This document shows, piece after piece, positions 34,791-47,287 of a stretch of DNA of 64,000 nt (within the stretch, counting starts at the first letter, position 1; every line of letters begins with the position of its first letter). Position numbers and translations under genes: made by a program. The DNA lies in assembly GCA_021186555.1 (NCBI GenBank), contig JAJKFL010000011.1, forward strand, positions 32,227,611 through 32,291,610. Reading direction: 5' to 3'. This stretch comes from Reticulitermes speratus (Eukaryota > Arthropoda > Insecta > Blattodea > Rhinotermitidae). The notes beneath the pieces were generated by a model. The model was given only the letters and a program-made list of their open reading frames with translations, made no database searches and was not told where the DNA came from.

Positions 34791-37700
34791 TCACTGTATG
34801 TGTATAGTTATATTGGACATTTACCAGTAATATAATACCTGGTAAGGATTGGTGTCATACTTCCATGTAATACTGTTGATAGCAATGGGGATTTTCAGAG
34901 ATCTCTCAGTTCCAACTTGCACAGACCCTTTAGGAAGAAGAACAGTAGTCAGAGAATACACTGAATGAATCGCACATTTTGTGCTCAAAACATTGAGAAT
35001 AAATGTTTTGCAAATTAGATGTAATTCACATTGCATATGTAACAGCAACAATATAAGGACCTAATCCTAATCTGCATTACATTGTAGTATGACATGTAAT
35101 GATGCTGTATATATAAGTATGTACATACACAGAGCTTATTAATAGTGCTGTACCATACATTCCTAATTTATAGTCTGGCTGCGGCTTTATCATGGTTACA
35201 CAGCATCATAGATCAAGTCTAGGCTGGGCATGGTGGTGGTGATAAAATAGCTGTTAATGCCATGCTTCTATAGACATAATTTTGACAGGACTGAATACAC
35301 AGCAGGTATGATCATTTCCCCAAGATGGAAATTAAGTATGAATATGTGTGCCATGAAACCTTCTAAATGCACAGCTGTGTTTACTTATAACGGAGGGGTT
35401 AAAGCTGCCCCCCCAACACCCACAGTGTAACTAGGGCCTACTGTGCTATGTTCCTTAGGTCATAAAAATGAAATGGTAAGTCATTACAGTGTTAAATGTA
35501 ACTCATTTATTCTACTTAACATTGTAATGACTTCGTTTAATTTTTATGGCCCAAGGAACTGGAGTTGTTGAACATCTTTTGCATAAGCATAGATAAGAGA
35601 TAAACTTTCCAACATTTCAATGGAAATAGAAGTTATGTTTTATGAATAATAATGTATAAATGTCCAATTATCATTGTGTGTGTGAATACAGTACATTAAT
35701 TAATAAAAACTGAGTAGCTGTAAATCTGTTTTTGCATCATTAATTAAGAACTTGATTTCACATGTATCCATATCCACATATCAGTTCCATGAATATTAGT
35801 ATCTGTGTGTGATAACTGGCGTTACACAAGGTCGTGAAATGTTAGAATAAGGAATTAGGTACATAAGAACAAAAAATTTTCACTATGCATAGGAATTTTG
35901 ACTGAGTGATTGAAGTAGCCTATATTTTTCTTGGTGCCCTAACCTTCATATCTGCAATGACAATCAAATTTCTTCAGTATAGTGCAAAATAAATTACATA
36001 TTCATAATTGAAGCAGCTAATTAGATAAAAAAAATTTAACTGGCAACCAGCAACGTGGGGTCCACGAGTACAGTCAATTCTATTTAGGAGAATGTAAGCC
36101 CTTTTCCTTTAGGCTTTTCATAATCTAACTTTTCCTGTCATTACTGCTAGCCAAATCACTGTCTTTTGTAATAAGCTTTGACACTGACTTCATAATGTTT
36201 TCCCAGTTTAACCTTTAAATGACCGAGTGGGTATTTAAACTTTTAGTGCATGGCTTATGAAAAACATGACATTTGACCAAAGATAAAATTTCAAAATAAA
36301 CAGAATTTTGTGAAAAACAGATCAGAGATTGTGCAGCATGTCTTAAAAAATGCAGTAAATTTCATTGTAGCCTAAATATATAAAATTTCTACGGGTGTTT
36401 ATTTTTTACGTGTGTTCGTGTATGCGAACTTAGGTCATTTAAAGGTCAAATATGCTTCTTATTTACTTTTACATGTCAATATCAGTTGTGTCTAAGGGGT
36501 CTGCAAATTCAGAATTTTGGGGGTTAAGAGGGTCCATGGTACCCAAAAGGTTTAGAAACACTGACAAATAGTACTTATACACTGTGAAACACAACCTTTG
36601 TTAGTACATAAACTTGTCATTAACTCTAGTGACATGTTTCGACTTATTCATCGTAAACATATGTTGCTAGAGTTAATGTAACAAGTTTTATTTACTAATA
36701 AAGCTTGTGTTTGACAGTGGACAAGTACTATCTGTCCATACAGATAACACAACAGGATGCATAACATTAAAAAAAAAAAAAGTCCCAAACACTGTTGTAA
36801 TGTGCATGAGTAACCAAGATCATGAAACATACTGAATACATTAATCATCAGGTTTTCCAGATTTACAGTTTATGGGAATTACGTTACTGATATAAGAGCA
36901 CTAGAAGAATTTTGACACATGTTTTCAGCTAACAGAATTTGAATAACATAATACTACAATGTCAGATCACAAGTTTGTGAGACCCAAATGACTTAGGTTT
37001 CAGAAAGGCTACTCAGAACACTGCAGCACAGTTACTCACCCATGGAGCTGACATCACGCGACTTCTTTTGTTTGCAACAAGGAAGCTCATTTTCAGGATC
37101 ATCCACTTTCAAGGCCCAAAGGTGTCCTCCATTAACACAAACACATGCTCACAGCAATATAAACTGAGTGGATGAATACATTGAAAAACTCAAAATGTCA
37201 TCAGCGGTTTTCCTATGCCTTAAAACTTCACTAATTTTGTGGGATTCGAACTTCACAGTGGTGACTGAAGACTATCTTCCATGACGTGATGCCATGTAGC
37301 ACAGTATCTACCAAACTACATGGCATCATACTAAAACACAGTACTCTGCATTTTCTGCTTCCTTCGTAGCAGAATCACTGCACTACTTGGTTTCATGTGT
37401 GAAAGAAATTGTACACCTGAATATAAAGCACCCGCATTTTTAAGAGAAGAATATATTATTGTTTACAAATATGTTTCATACATACCCTGGAAAATACACT
37501 AATTCTTTACATCATATTTTAGACTTCTCCATAATGGTTTCCTGAAAGTTTAAGATTTCTAATACAAGAAAGACCATAAATTCACCTCATTACAAACATA
37601 CATTGCTTGTAAATCTCTCAGTGTCATGATTTGTTTTCTGCATGCCAGTTATAAGCAGAATATGCATCAGTTTTGGCCAATTATATCAGGGACTAGCTTA

Positions 37701-37961
37701 ATTTCACAGCAGAGCGTGAAACATGGATGAAGGAAAGTGGAAATCATTCATGGTAAGCAACAAAACAGATATTTTAGTGAAACTTCGGCACATAATGGAG
37801 CTCGTGTTGACCTGGAGGAAGTAGCAGGACTAGAGGAAACTCCTTAAGCTGAACCCCACACAATGTTACAAGTCATGGAAGACACAACATTCAGATAAGG
37901 CACTGATCCACACAGCCCAGCATTTATGTCTCACCCCAAACACAAATTTATAATTAATGTT

Positions 37962-37967
<6 letters not shown>
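34791..37967. other. EMC7 3' UTR and intergenic DNA
   Basis: AATAAA at 34998-35003 probably ends EMC7 transcripts. Beyond it there is only AT-rich DNA and the inverted repeat at 36597-36725; no exon-like conserved frame was found. Confidence 0.5.
36597..36725. repeat. Inverted-repeat element
   Basis: The left arm (ttagtacataaacttgtcattaactctag) pairs with the right arm (ctagagttaatgtaacaagttttatttactaa). The centre has acatgtttcgac, the GAAACATGT signature again. It lies in the EMC7-UNC50 intergenic region. Confidence 0.65.

Positions 37968-38029
<62 letters not shown>
37968..38029. repeat. 62-bp poly-T tract
   Basis: An uninterrupted run of 62 T. It could be the poly-A tail of a minus-strand retroposon, but no matching body or target duplication was recognised. 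Its exact length in the assembly is doubtful. Confidence 0.9.
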
Positions 38030-38030
<1 letters not shown>

Positions 38031-38306
38031 TTGCCTGTGTTAGGAAAATTAACTGGTTGTGTATTTTGGAATGTGGATGATACAACTAGCAGTTTTTAAA
38101 AATACTACATGAACCATCAGTTCAGAAGTTATTACACAATTCTGAACATAAGATTTGCACTTTGAAATGTGCAGCTGAATTGGTTATCCAGAAATGCAGG
38201 TAGATAAATGATACATTCAAAAGTATTCACGTTGAATTTACATAATGATCGAGGGTATAAACTTCTTAAATATCTAATATACTGTAACTTAATTCTTGAT
38301 CTTTAA

Positions 38307-39689
38307 CCCTTAGCTGCCGAACGGCCTCTATAGTGGCCGCCCTTTAAATGTGGCACGAAGCCGAACGGCCACTAAAGAGGCCACTGAGTGTGTGTCAAAT
38401 TTGGAAGCATTTTTTTCACCCCTATCGCAGGTAATGCTAAAGATTTATACTGGGTTAGGTCTGGTGAATGTCAGAGCTTCTTTGTGGAGTGAGAATTACT
38501 CCCCCTCCATCCCTCTAACCCCTCCAGAAAGCCTTTAGATGTCAACACATTTCAACTGCGTAATTCTCTGGCGTGACTAAGACCGTTTCAAAACACAGCA
38601 TGCTTTTGTTTATGTCTGGAACTGGAGTGTAGTGTAGCTAGAATTATAAGAGTGGACTATGATACGAGTACTGATTGACGACCTGAGAGGTTGTCAGTGG
38701 CGTACTGTAACGCGAAATTTTCAGACGAAATTATTACACAAAAACTGGAGATATCCGCAAAAATCCATGCTTACAGCTACAGGGGGCTCACAGACGTGTC
38801 TCTTGTAGTTCTGGGGCACTCTTTAGGCGTTGTGGGGCAGTAATGTGCAACACACAGACGTCAAATATAATAAAAACGTCGTGGGCACCCTTGAATACCA
38901 GGATGTTTACCCAGCATTGACACAGTGGCTTTAGATCTGTTTTGCTCTCACCAAACAAGTAGCCGATATATTCGTCGCATTAGGTTTCTGCAGCTGTGGG
39001 CAGTAACACAACAGTCTTTGTGAAGTGGCACCGAGACTTTTTGACGACTTAGAGAGACGTAAAATAAATTCATGCCGGACAGTACGACCGAACAGGAAAG
39101 ACATGCCCCCTGACTTTGGACCGAAAAAAATGAAACTGAAAAGGGGCGACGTAAGGGTGAGGACCAGGGGAAATTTGACAGCGTTAGTTTGGAAGGACAG
39201 ACGAGACGTTTACATGCTAACTAACAAAATACGCTGCCGTGTTTGTTCAGCGCGTGGCGTCAGAAAGGGAACCACATATAAGTGCGCCAAATGTAATGTC
39301 GGCCTGTGCATGGTGCCTTGTTTCGCGGACTTTCACACAAAAGTGAACGTGTAAAACACCAAAATTATCTATTGTGATAGAATAGTGATCCAAGGTGCCA
39401 CGGATCGTCTGCAGCAGACAGAAATATGTGAGTAATAAAATATTTACACTCGATTTTATATAATGCATGCAATTCACAGGCCTAAATTTATTATAAAAAT
39501 ATGTGAACATTTTTTCCCGAATTAATCAATTCATAAACACACTACGAAATTTTATTTCCTCAAATTTGATGCAAAAGTGTATGAGATATGATTTTTTTTC
39601 TAAGAGTAAGCGTTAAGAATAGAAACCTATATTTAAAAACCTCGGCAGGGCGCTGTTGCGCGGGGGCATTTAAATCCGGCGTATAAGGG
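38307..39689 (+). mobile_element. piggyBac-type DNA transposon derivative
   Basis: TTAA lies at 38303-38306 and 39690-39693, with short inverted ends CCCTTAGCTGCCG and CGGCGTATAAGGG. The internal ORF 39025-39354 is the C-terminal part of a PGBD4-like transposase. The 5' half of the transposase with the catalytic Asp residues is missing, so the element is non-autonomous. It lies between EMC7 and UNC50. Confidence 0.88.
39025..39354 (+). pseudogene. Truncated piggyBac transposase, C-terminal part
   Basis: The 109-codon ORF contains DFGPKKMKLKRGDVRVRTRG, then TALVWKDRRDVYMLTN, and a Cys-rich tail (CRVCSARGVRKGTTYKCAKC with GLCMVPCF), as in PGBD4-like piggyBac transposases, where this zinc-binding domain recognises the element ends. 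The catalytic core is absent. The ORF opens directly after non-transposase sequence, so the ATG may be fortuitous. Confidence 0.85.
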
Positions 39690-40407
39690 TTAAATGTTTC
39701 TCATTCCTTCACATTTGTGACACCATAATGTAAAATACACAAAAAGTCCCAAGCCTTCGCTCTTTTTAATGTTACTTTCTTTAAAAACCATGAATCTTTA
39801 ATTTTTATTGTTTACTGTATCTGAACATTTCCTGAGGATGAATGTACATGTAAGTATTCAACTAGAGGTAGTTACTAGCTGCACCCGTGTGCAAAACGTC
39901 TCTTCACCAAGAAGCTGTAAGTTTCTTTGACCACTCTACCAGTGACATTAACACACAACACAAACCTTGAAACACAGTATTACTACGTTCCAAGGACAGT
40001 TTCTACTGCACCACACATCAGAACTCCAAGCTGGGCAGGTGGAATGGGCCAATTTCATTGCCTCTTCAATTTCCCAATATAGCACCTATGGATTTTCTTC
40101 ATACAAAAGTACTGTGAATTAACTTCACATATACATCAGATATGCGTGTTTACACAGAAACTGTTCAAGTGGTTTCCTCACACAGCAAAACTTTTCTTTA
40201 TTATCTACTGTACTTTTTGTTCTATGTATGTTTGTAATGTGGTAACAGCTTAAAAAGAATGCCTGTTGAAAATAAAAGAACAGATTAAATCCAAATTATC
40301 ATGTTCCATAGAAACCTCCATGGACCATTCACAAATCATTCAGAGACCATGGTTTGGGAAACACTGTGATATAACAAACAGGTGTTATACTGGCTGTACT
40401 CATACAC

Positions 40408-40689
40408 CAGGGGTGGCCAGCTAGATGCGCTTTGGGAGCTGCACTTTAGGAAGCAACTTAGGTCAGAGCCACGTCTTTAATCATCAAGCCAAATGTATGG
40501 TACCAATACTGCTCACTGCTTGAGAGAATGCTGCCAGCACTTTCTATTAAATACTGTTTGTTGGAGAATCCACTATATGATCTGTTCTAGAGCATTCTTA
40601 TGAGAAATTCCAGTTACAGTTCTGTTTTTACTGGCAACTTGCACAAGCTCCACCAGTGACATGCACAAGCCGCATTGTGGCCACCCCTG
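40408..40689. mobile_element. hAT-type MITE, intact
   Basis: The terminal repeats CAGGGGTGGCC and GGCCACCCCTG bound a 282-bp element. Flanking octamers tcatacac and taatacac agree at 7 of 8 positions, as expected for a hAT 8-bp target duplication. It has no coding capacity. It lies just downstream of UNC50. Confidence 0.85.
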
Positions 40690-40771
40690 TAATACACAAT
40701 ATGAAATTAATTTACAGAAATAATGATGCGTATTACTTGCTAACTGTACAGACAGTGAAGATGATCAGTGA

Positions 40772-43700
40772 TCATAACACTCGGTACTTATAGAAGTCCA
40801 TTACCGTCTGGCTCACATTCCACCCAATAGCGACAGTCACCACATATACCAGTAGCAGTACTGTCAGAGGATATAACAGTACATGAGTTCTGTGCAGGAT
40901 TGGCAAACCTGTACAAGTCAAGAAAGCACACAATGTGTGGCACTGTTAACCAACACAAACACAACAGCAAAGACAAACTTATGAAATTTGTTAAGACCTT
41001 ACAAATCGTTGGTATCCACCTACCACATGACAAGACACGATAACCCAGAAGATTACAATCTTTTAAGAGAACAAATCATAGGAATTTTCCATCTCAACCT
41101 TAAAGAATATCACCTGTAGGGTTCAGGAATTAAAATATCTGGCAGACAGGGAGTGACCATAAGGTTCAATGATGAAACTGGCTCAAAGAATTTTAAACTG
41201 TACTACAAATACATTATTCTATATCCATCACACACACAATACTGAATCAAATTCTGACGAGCAGCCACTCCATTCCACGGTCTATTCTACACGTAAATAT
41301 ATAAAGACAATTCAGTACAGTTTCTCAATAAGCAAGTATGAGATATCAAAGTACTCAACACACTGAAATAATGAAATGTAAAATCTTCAGTTTCCATAAA
41401 CATATTTACCGTATATTCTCGAATCTAATGCGCATCCGAATCTAATGTGCACCCAGTTTTTGGCGAATTCTTAAACGAAAAAAAGTTAGTTCGCGATTCT
41501 AATGCGCACCTTTCCTTCAACCACCCCTTGCCCACGGGGCGACTGATTGAATAATATTGGATGTTACCAATGCGTTAAAATCCGACGCTACGCCTGTGGC
41601 CGATGAGTCATACCGATAGAGGCAGGGCCTTTCTCAACAGACGTGCGCAATCTCGTCTGAAGCCAGCTGAGCTTTAGTTGTTGAAACGTGGGAGGTGCTT
41701 GTTCCAATTTGTCGTGTACCGTAGTTATGGAAGAGGGACACCTGAAATCTAAACGACTCTCATATACGGCGAAGTTCAAACGTGAAGTTATTCGGTGCGC
41801 AGAGGAGAATGGAAACCGCAAAGCCGCTGCAATTTTTGGAGTTGATGAAAGCAACGTTCGACTATGGCGGAAACACAAGGCAGCGATGACGTATGGGAGG
41901 ACGATGTTGAAGATAAAGATGATAGTGACTGGGTGGAGAGCACGGATAACGATTCAGTTATGAGTGATGACGGCGAGTCTGATGAATAATAAATTATAAT
42001 AATAAAATAATAGATTATTGTATTGTATTGTTCTTACGGCACGTACAGCAGCTCAATCATTTTTCCAAAATCCAGCTCTAGACCGCGAATCTAATCTGCA
42101 CGCGAATCTAATACGCATCTGATTTTTTAGCCCTCTAAAACTGTAAAAAGGGTGCGCATTAGATTCGAGAATATACGGTATATGCTTGAGTATGGTATAT
42201 AAGACAGTAAATTCCTTTCATTAGTTTATTATACCAACAAATGCACCACATCAAACACATATAAATAGTCAAGAAATTACTCACATGTTTTGGCAAAAGT
42301 ACACACACCATCAGGGAGTACAGAAACATGTTGGAGTAATGTCTTGACTATTTATATGCATTTGTTCATATAATAAAAGAAAAACTGATCCAAAATGCAC
42401 AGAATGAACAACTTTAAAATCCTTTCATTATATTAAAAGTACAGATTACTTACAGCTGTATCCTAAAAACGTTACATAGAGGTAGTAGCCAAGAGCAGCT
42501 AGCCACAGGGAGTTGCCAAACAATCTTGATACAAACCATTCATGACTAATCAGTACTGCAACCCAAAGAAAACAGAAAAATGAATCAGACAAATGATTCT
42601 GCATCCACAGACTTGCAATTCTCATACGCATAATTACAAAACCTGAACACCCAAATATAGTGATTCCCTCTTAAGAAGCTTTCAAAGAGACTGCACACCA
42701 TTAACATCTTAAGCAGGAAAACATCTTAAATGGGATTCATTAAAAACCACTGGGTCAGTTCCATCTATATAGACTACTTGTTTCTAGAACTTTACATGAT
42801 GAAATATACTGAAACAATATTTCATTTGAAATACGTATTAATAATTAAACTGAATTATGAATGAATTCATTTAAAAATCTGTGTTATTTATTGATAAATA
42901 CTTAATTCATTTAAAACACACCATGAATTTTAAAAAAAGATTTTTGCTTCAGGTTCAGCCTTGTAACTTCACTAAGTACACAACACTAAAAATATTTATA
43001 CTTCTTTCACTCACTGAACTTCTGGCAATATCCACATCATGATACAGTTTACATCCTATGCTCAATTTCCATTGTGTCTCAAAAAACATGTCGAATGTGT
43101 TCTGCTTCACTTTTCTTTCTAAAAATTTAATTTCACTTCCTATTTTACAAGGTACTACAGCCCTGTCTAATTAACATAAAAAACTTCTAAGACACACATT
43201 AAAAGCTTCTAAGATACAATAATATCTTGAAGAAACTTTTAATGCCATAATTTTGAATTTTTTTGCACTAATATTTAGCCATGTATCAACTACTATTTCA
43301 ATGTAAGAATTTAATCAAACATTTATGGAAAATGACAACTATCCCCTTGGTCTAAATTTTAGGTGTTCTCAAAATATGAACTCACCATTGTAGAAAAAGG
43401 GTTGAAATACATGAAGAATAATAAGAAGGGGAAAAATGCATTGAGATGAACATCAAATGCATATCCCCATTCCACATCTTGATCTTGACAAGCTGGTTTA
43501 ATGAGATACTTATTGCTTACAAACCTGAAACACAGAGCATGCTAATGAAATCTGCAGAACTTTATCTACCAATCAGACTGAGATCTCCCAATGACAACTG
43601 GCAAACAACGAACTAATTTAGACTTACTTAAATAAAGCGTAACACATAACCAAAAATGAGAGTTGAGGTCCTCACGTCAGTCAGTATGAAAACTATGGTT

Positions 43701-46700
43701 TCCTAGGATGTAACCCCATGTAATCTAATAGCTGGTCACCAAAACTTTGGAGGAATCTACCACATTTTACCTTCAGGTAAGAACTTCTACTCTGAAGATG
43801 GAGGCAGCAGGTTCCTCCAACACGGTAACAAGGTACCAAACTATTAGGTATTATACCCCAGAAGTTAGCAATCTCTGGATGAAAAGACATGTCAGTAACA
43901 GCAGAATGTAATTTTCATAAATTAAATCCTTCATCTTATGGCCAACTTCTATTCAACAGCAACTGCTGTTTACCAAATCTAACCTCTCTATATTAAGAGT
44001 AAACAGCTGAATATTTCTGTTTCAGATACAAATCTTATACATATTTTATTAACATGTATATTTTGTGACATCACTTGCTCACACACAAATGTTAATAATC
44101 CATACCGTATAACCAGTAATTACATTTGCACTCTTTTACAAGAAGACAAAACATAAAACTTAAGATATCTCATATTCAGCAATACCAATACCACTCACCA
44201 GAACACTGTCGCAATGAGCAGCCCAACTCCTATACAGTCTACAAATATTACATACACGAGGAACTTGACAAAGCCCCAAAAACCAAGTCTGAGTACTAAG
44301 GCAAAACCAACTGAAGATGCTGAAAAACAATAAATAAAGAAAAACTGTTACTATTTTACATCAAACATCATCTCTTCTGTCATGTATGATCATTTTAAAT
44401 GTGCTAATGAGTTTGGGTAGCCATGTTTACAGATTTTTTCACTGGCACAGTCTGATTTATATCTCCTTTGTAGCACTAAGGTAGTAAAGTGGCAGACTAA
44501 TGACATAATCGGGTTCGATCCCGACCGAGGGCGATGGATTTTTAAGGGTGATAAAAATCCGGAGCACCACTTCCTTCGGAGGGGAAGTAAAGCCGTCGGT
44601 CCCATGTCGTAGATTTACGGGATGTAAAAGAACCTTACGGGCATGAATAGAACTAGTAATGCTCGTAAGCAAAATTCAGCGGCCATTTCTCACCCGTCTC
44701 CTGACTGCCTGCCAGATGGCTCTGGCAGTCACATCAGGATTGAGTTGAACTTGTGCGGTCAGTGGGCTGGTCACTCACTACATCAACGCACATGACCACA
44801 GAAACCTCCGAAAGGAGGCCCCTATGCTCCACGTTGGAGCGACAGGGACAAACAACAAGGACATAATGCCTAGCGTTAAATTCTTGGGACCACTGACAAA
44901 ATTTTTTCCCCTTTATTGCATACTCTAGAATGGCCATGATACACGTCCACATCACTACTCAGCCACTCACATGTGAATTAATTTTAACTGTACTAAGAAA
45001 CCTATTTTACACACACACAGGTCCAATTCCCCAGGTGTCAATACCATCTCTCCATTCAAGATCAGGTTTCATAGCTTATTCTTGTAAGCCTACAAGACTT
45101 AATTTACTTACCACAAAGCCAGAAACTCAAAAGAACCAAGAATGCTGGATCATCTCGGGCAAACTGCGACTTTGTTTCTGCAAGTGAAGAAAAGCAAAAT
45201 TTTTCTTTGTTAATCAAACTGCATAAATTAACTAACTTGGCACAATTAAGAGATATATCACTGTGAGGGAAGAATATGAAGTGTGTTCAGCAAAAAAGTG
45301 CTTAAAAATTATGGTGTATGGCAGGGGTGGCCAGCCAGACAGGCTTCGGGAGCTGCACTTTACAAGGCAACTTAGGCAAGAGCAATTCATTAATATAATA
45401 AAATACTTTTTCCTTATTTTATGGCTTCTTATTTCTGTTCATCTAACTACAAATTTCTTTCCTACTAGGAATCTTGACCCGTGCAGATGGGACCGACACG
45501 TTGTCCCGAAACGTCGGTAAAAAATTACCACACGACGCCGTGTAATTACCCAGAAGACCACAGATTTCAACTACAAATTAGTTATGAGTCTCCTTCTTTA
45601 GCAAATCTTTCAAAACACCGTTCACGGTCAGCCTTGCATGCACGTAAAGTACCTGAACGTTATATTTTTACAGGTAACTTGTGTAAGCCACACCAGTGAC
45701 AAATGCAACCTGTGTTGTGGCCACCCCTGGTATACTGACAAAAGATATATATGAAATGAATGGGAAACTTTGCATGTTACACAACAGGCATACATTATTT
45801 ATGCAAATCACACAGTGTCTTAGCACAGAGAAATCTAGAAATCTGTGATGGGCCGGACACACAGCTAATATGTGCAGAAAACAATTTCATAATACACAAT
45901 TTTGATGGGGAAACAATGTGGAAGACATGGTAACATAACATTATGATGAATCTAAGGGAGGGATAAAACTGGCACAGGATGGTGGGTTCAACTATTACTT
46001 ACTAAAAAGTAGTAATGAGTAATCTTGTACAAAATATCATCCACATAAGTGTGAAGAAAAGGATGAGTATGTTTTCAGTTCTACATTCTCCATCCCTTGC
46101 ACATACTACACACGTGTGCATGCAGCCAAACACACAAACATATATGAAAAGAAACACACATGCACACATGTGACATGTGCATGCACAAACACCCATATGC
46201 CAACATATGTGGACAAACACATACTCACCCAACAACATACACACACACACATACAAAAGCACATACATCAATATATATTGCAATAATTACGTTTTCTATA
46301 GTAAAAATTCCTATATACTTTCTGAGGTGCAATGAATAAGTATAACATTTGCCAGAATGCAAATTCAAAGTCCATCTGTCGAAACTTTACAAGCCTTCGA
46401 AGATATTTGTATCTCTTCGCTGCCGCTGTCATGCAGTCCAACCTATTAAAATGAAGGAAAAACGTGAAATTGTAATATTGTAATGAACTGGACACAAGAA
46501 CAAAATAAGGGTGACATAAAAGAATATGAATATCACAGTTCGTTTTCACATTTGCATGAGTCTGTAATGTCAAAATACCCAAGAGTTTGGTCACATAATG
46601 ATGTAGGAAAAGGTATCACCATCTAATCTACAAATCATGCCAGATTTTGGAAAAAAAAATGTGAATTATACACCACGAAAACTTCTATAACATAAATCCA

Positions 46701-46987
46701 CATAAATTTTTCACATCTTTTTTCTCATAGACCTATGTAAATGAAGGTGCAGCCTTTTGATACCAGACCCATTGATTATAAAATCTACCCACAACTTACA
46801 ATCCTAAGAAGAGGCTGAGTTTTTACAGTATACAATTTGTAGTATTATGTTTACAAACTTATACACATTCTATTACAAACCTATATGCAACTGGGACTGG
46901 TAGAGGTGAACCACCTCGTAAATTATTACTCAGCGATGATGGACTCCGACTTGGAATAGGTGATGTTTGGTACTTTGTTTGCATCAT
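40772..46987 (-). CDS. UNC50: UNC50 / GMH1 family Golgi membrane protein, 7 exons
   Basis: UNC50 (yeast Gmh1) is a multi-span Golgi/ER membrane protein; in C. elegans it is needed for nicotinic receptor trafficking. Exons in transcript order: 46881-46987, 46291-46442, 45112-45177, 44199-44319, 43386-43524, 42454-42555, 40772-40908. The product is 274 residues after one correction (human 259). Recognisable blocks are AAAKRYKYLRRLVKFRQMDF, ARDDPAFLVLLSFWLC, DCIGVGLLIATVFW, VEWGYAFDVHLNAFFP, LWLAALGYYLYVTFLGY and a C-terminal FYKYRVL. Several strongly hydrophobic segments fit a multipass protein. Exon 5 needs one extra base in the + strand run GGGGAAAAA (43428-43436) to read LLIILHVFQPFFYN. The start is the first of two ATGs, preceded by an in-frame TAA. 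A pogo-type element sits between the last two exons. Confidence 0.93.
41409..42178 (+). mobile_element. Non-autonomous pogo/Tigger-type DNA transposon, copy 2
   Basis: It has the same structure as the element at 3382-4172 and is almost identical over most of its length. TA duplications lie at 41407-41408 and 42179-42180. The terminal repeat differs consistently (gcgcatt in place of gcggatt). The ORF starts at 41727 with [20 protein letters not shown]. It lies in the last UNC50 intron. The shared internal deletion shows that both copies descend from one deleted master mobilised in trans. Confidence 0.88.
42195..42375. repeat. Inverted-repeat element
   Basis: The left arm (ttattataccaacaaatgcac, then acacatataaatagtcaaga) pairs with the right arm (tcttgactatttatatgcatttgttcatataataa). 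The minus strand reads CCCTGATGG and then CAAAACATGTGAG in the loop, a decayed form of the shared core. It lies next to the pogo-type copy at 41409-42178. Confidence 0.7.
43660..43875. repeat. Inverted-repeat element with GGAGG/CCTCC core stem
   Basis: The arms (ggatgtaaccccatgtaatctaatagctggtcacc and its approximate complement ggtaacaaggtaccaaactattaggtattataccc) enclose CTGAAGA (43792-43798), T, GGAGG, a 9-base loop, CCTCC and then AACAC. It lies in an UNC50 intron. Confidence 0.65.
44455..44935 (+). mobile_element. tRNA-like SINE or LINE tail
   Basis: A box B-like cgggttcgatcccgaccgag is followed by a GC-richer segment with ccttcggaggggaagtaaagccgtcggtccc, a motif common in insect retroposon tails. 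Base composition is clearly unlike the flanks. The boundaries are uncertain. It lies in an UNC50 intron. Confidence 0.45.
45322..45729. mobile_element. hAT-type MITE, interrupted copy
   Basis: Same family as 40408-40689 (cagggggtggcc-type ends, gggagctgcactttacaaggcaacttagg, caccagtgaca, ggccacccctg). It is lengthened by the 113-bp retroposon and its duplicated target at 45445-45579. Flanking octamers match poorly. It lies in an UNC50 intron. Confidence 0.85.
45456..45568 (+). mobile_element. Short hammerhead-like retroposon nested in a hAT MITE
   Basis: The 113-bp insert is bounded by an exact 11-bp target duplication AACTACAAATT (45445-45455 and 45569-45579). It contains GTGCAGA, T, GGGAC, a 9-base loop, GTCCC and GAAAC. 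A second stem follows (cgtcggtaa pairing with ttacc...cgacg). It ends gtaattacccagaagacc, as in the element at 22752-22972. It interrupts the hAT element at 45322-45729. Confidence 0.85.
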
Positions 46988-47287
46988 TTACAAAATGTAA
47001 CCCTACAAAAAAAGACATCATTTTAACAGAAAATCAACTCTTATCAAATAAATTAATAAAGCACCATCCCATTACACTATTACCAATATGTACCAACTGA
47101 CTGATTTACACTTCTACATGTTTTGGTCATATTTGACAGTCATTAGGGAGATTCTCTAAAATTACAGTGAAAATTACAAATTGGTTTTACATCAGTTGTA
47201 TCTACTTAGTTCACTGTAGTGTAATACAGGTCTATAAATAAATTTATTCTGTTACTGTGCATCATGAAACTTTTACAGCAACAAAAT

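Noticed and set aside
45967-46283. Cys-rich 93-codon minus-strand ORF
   Set aside because: It comes from a CA/TG-rich simple-sequence stretch (about 46100-46265) in an UNC50 intron.
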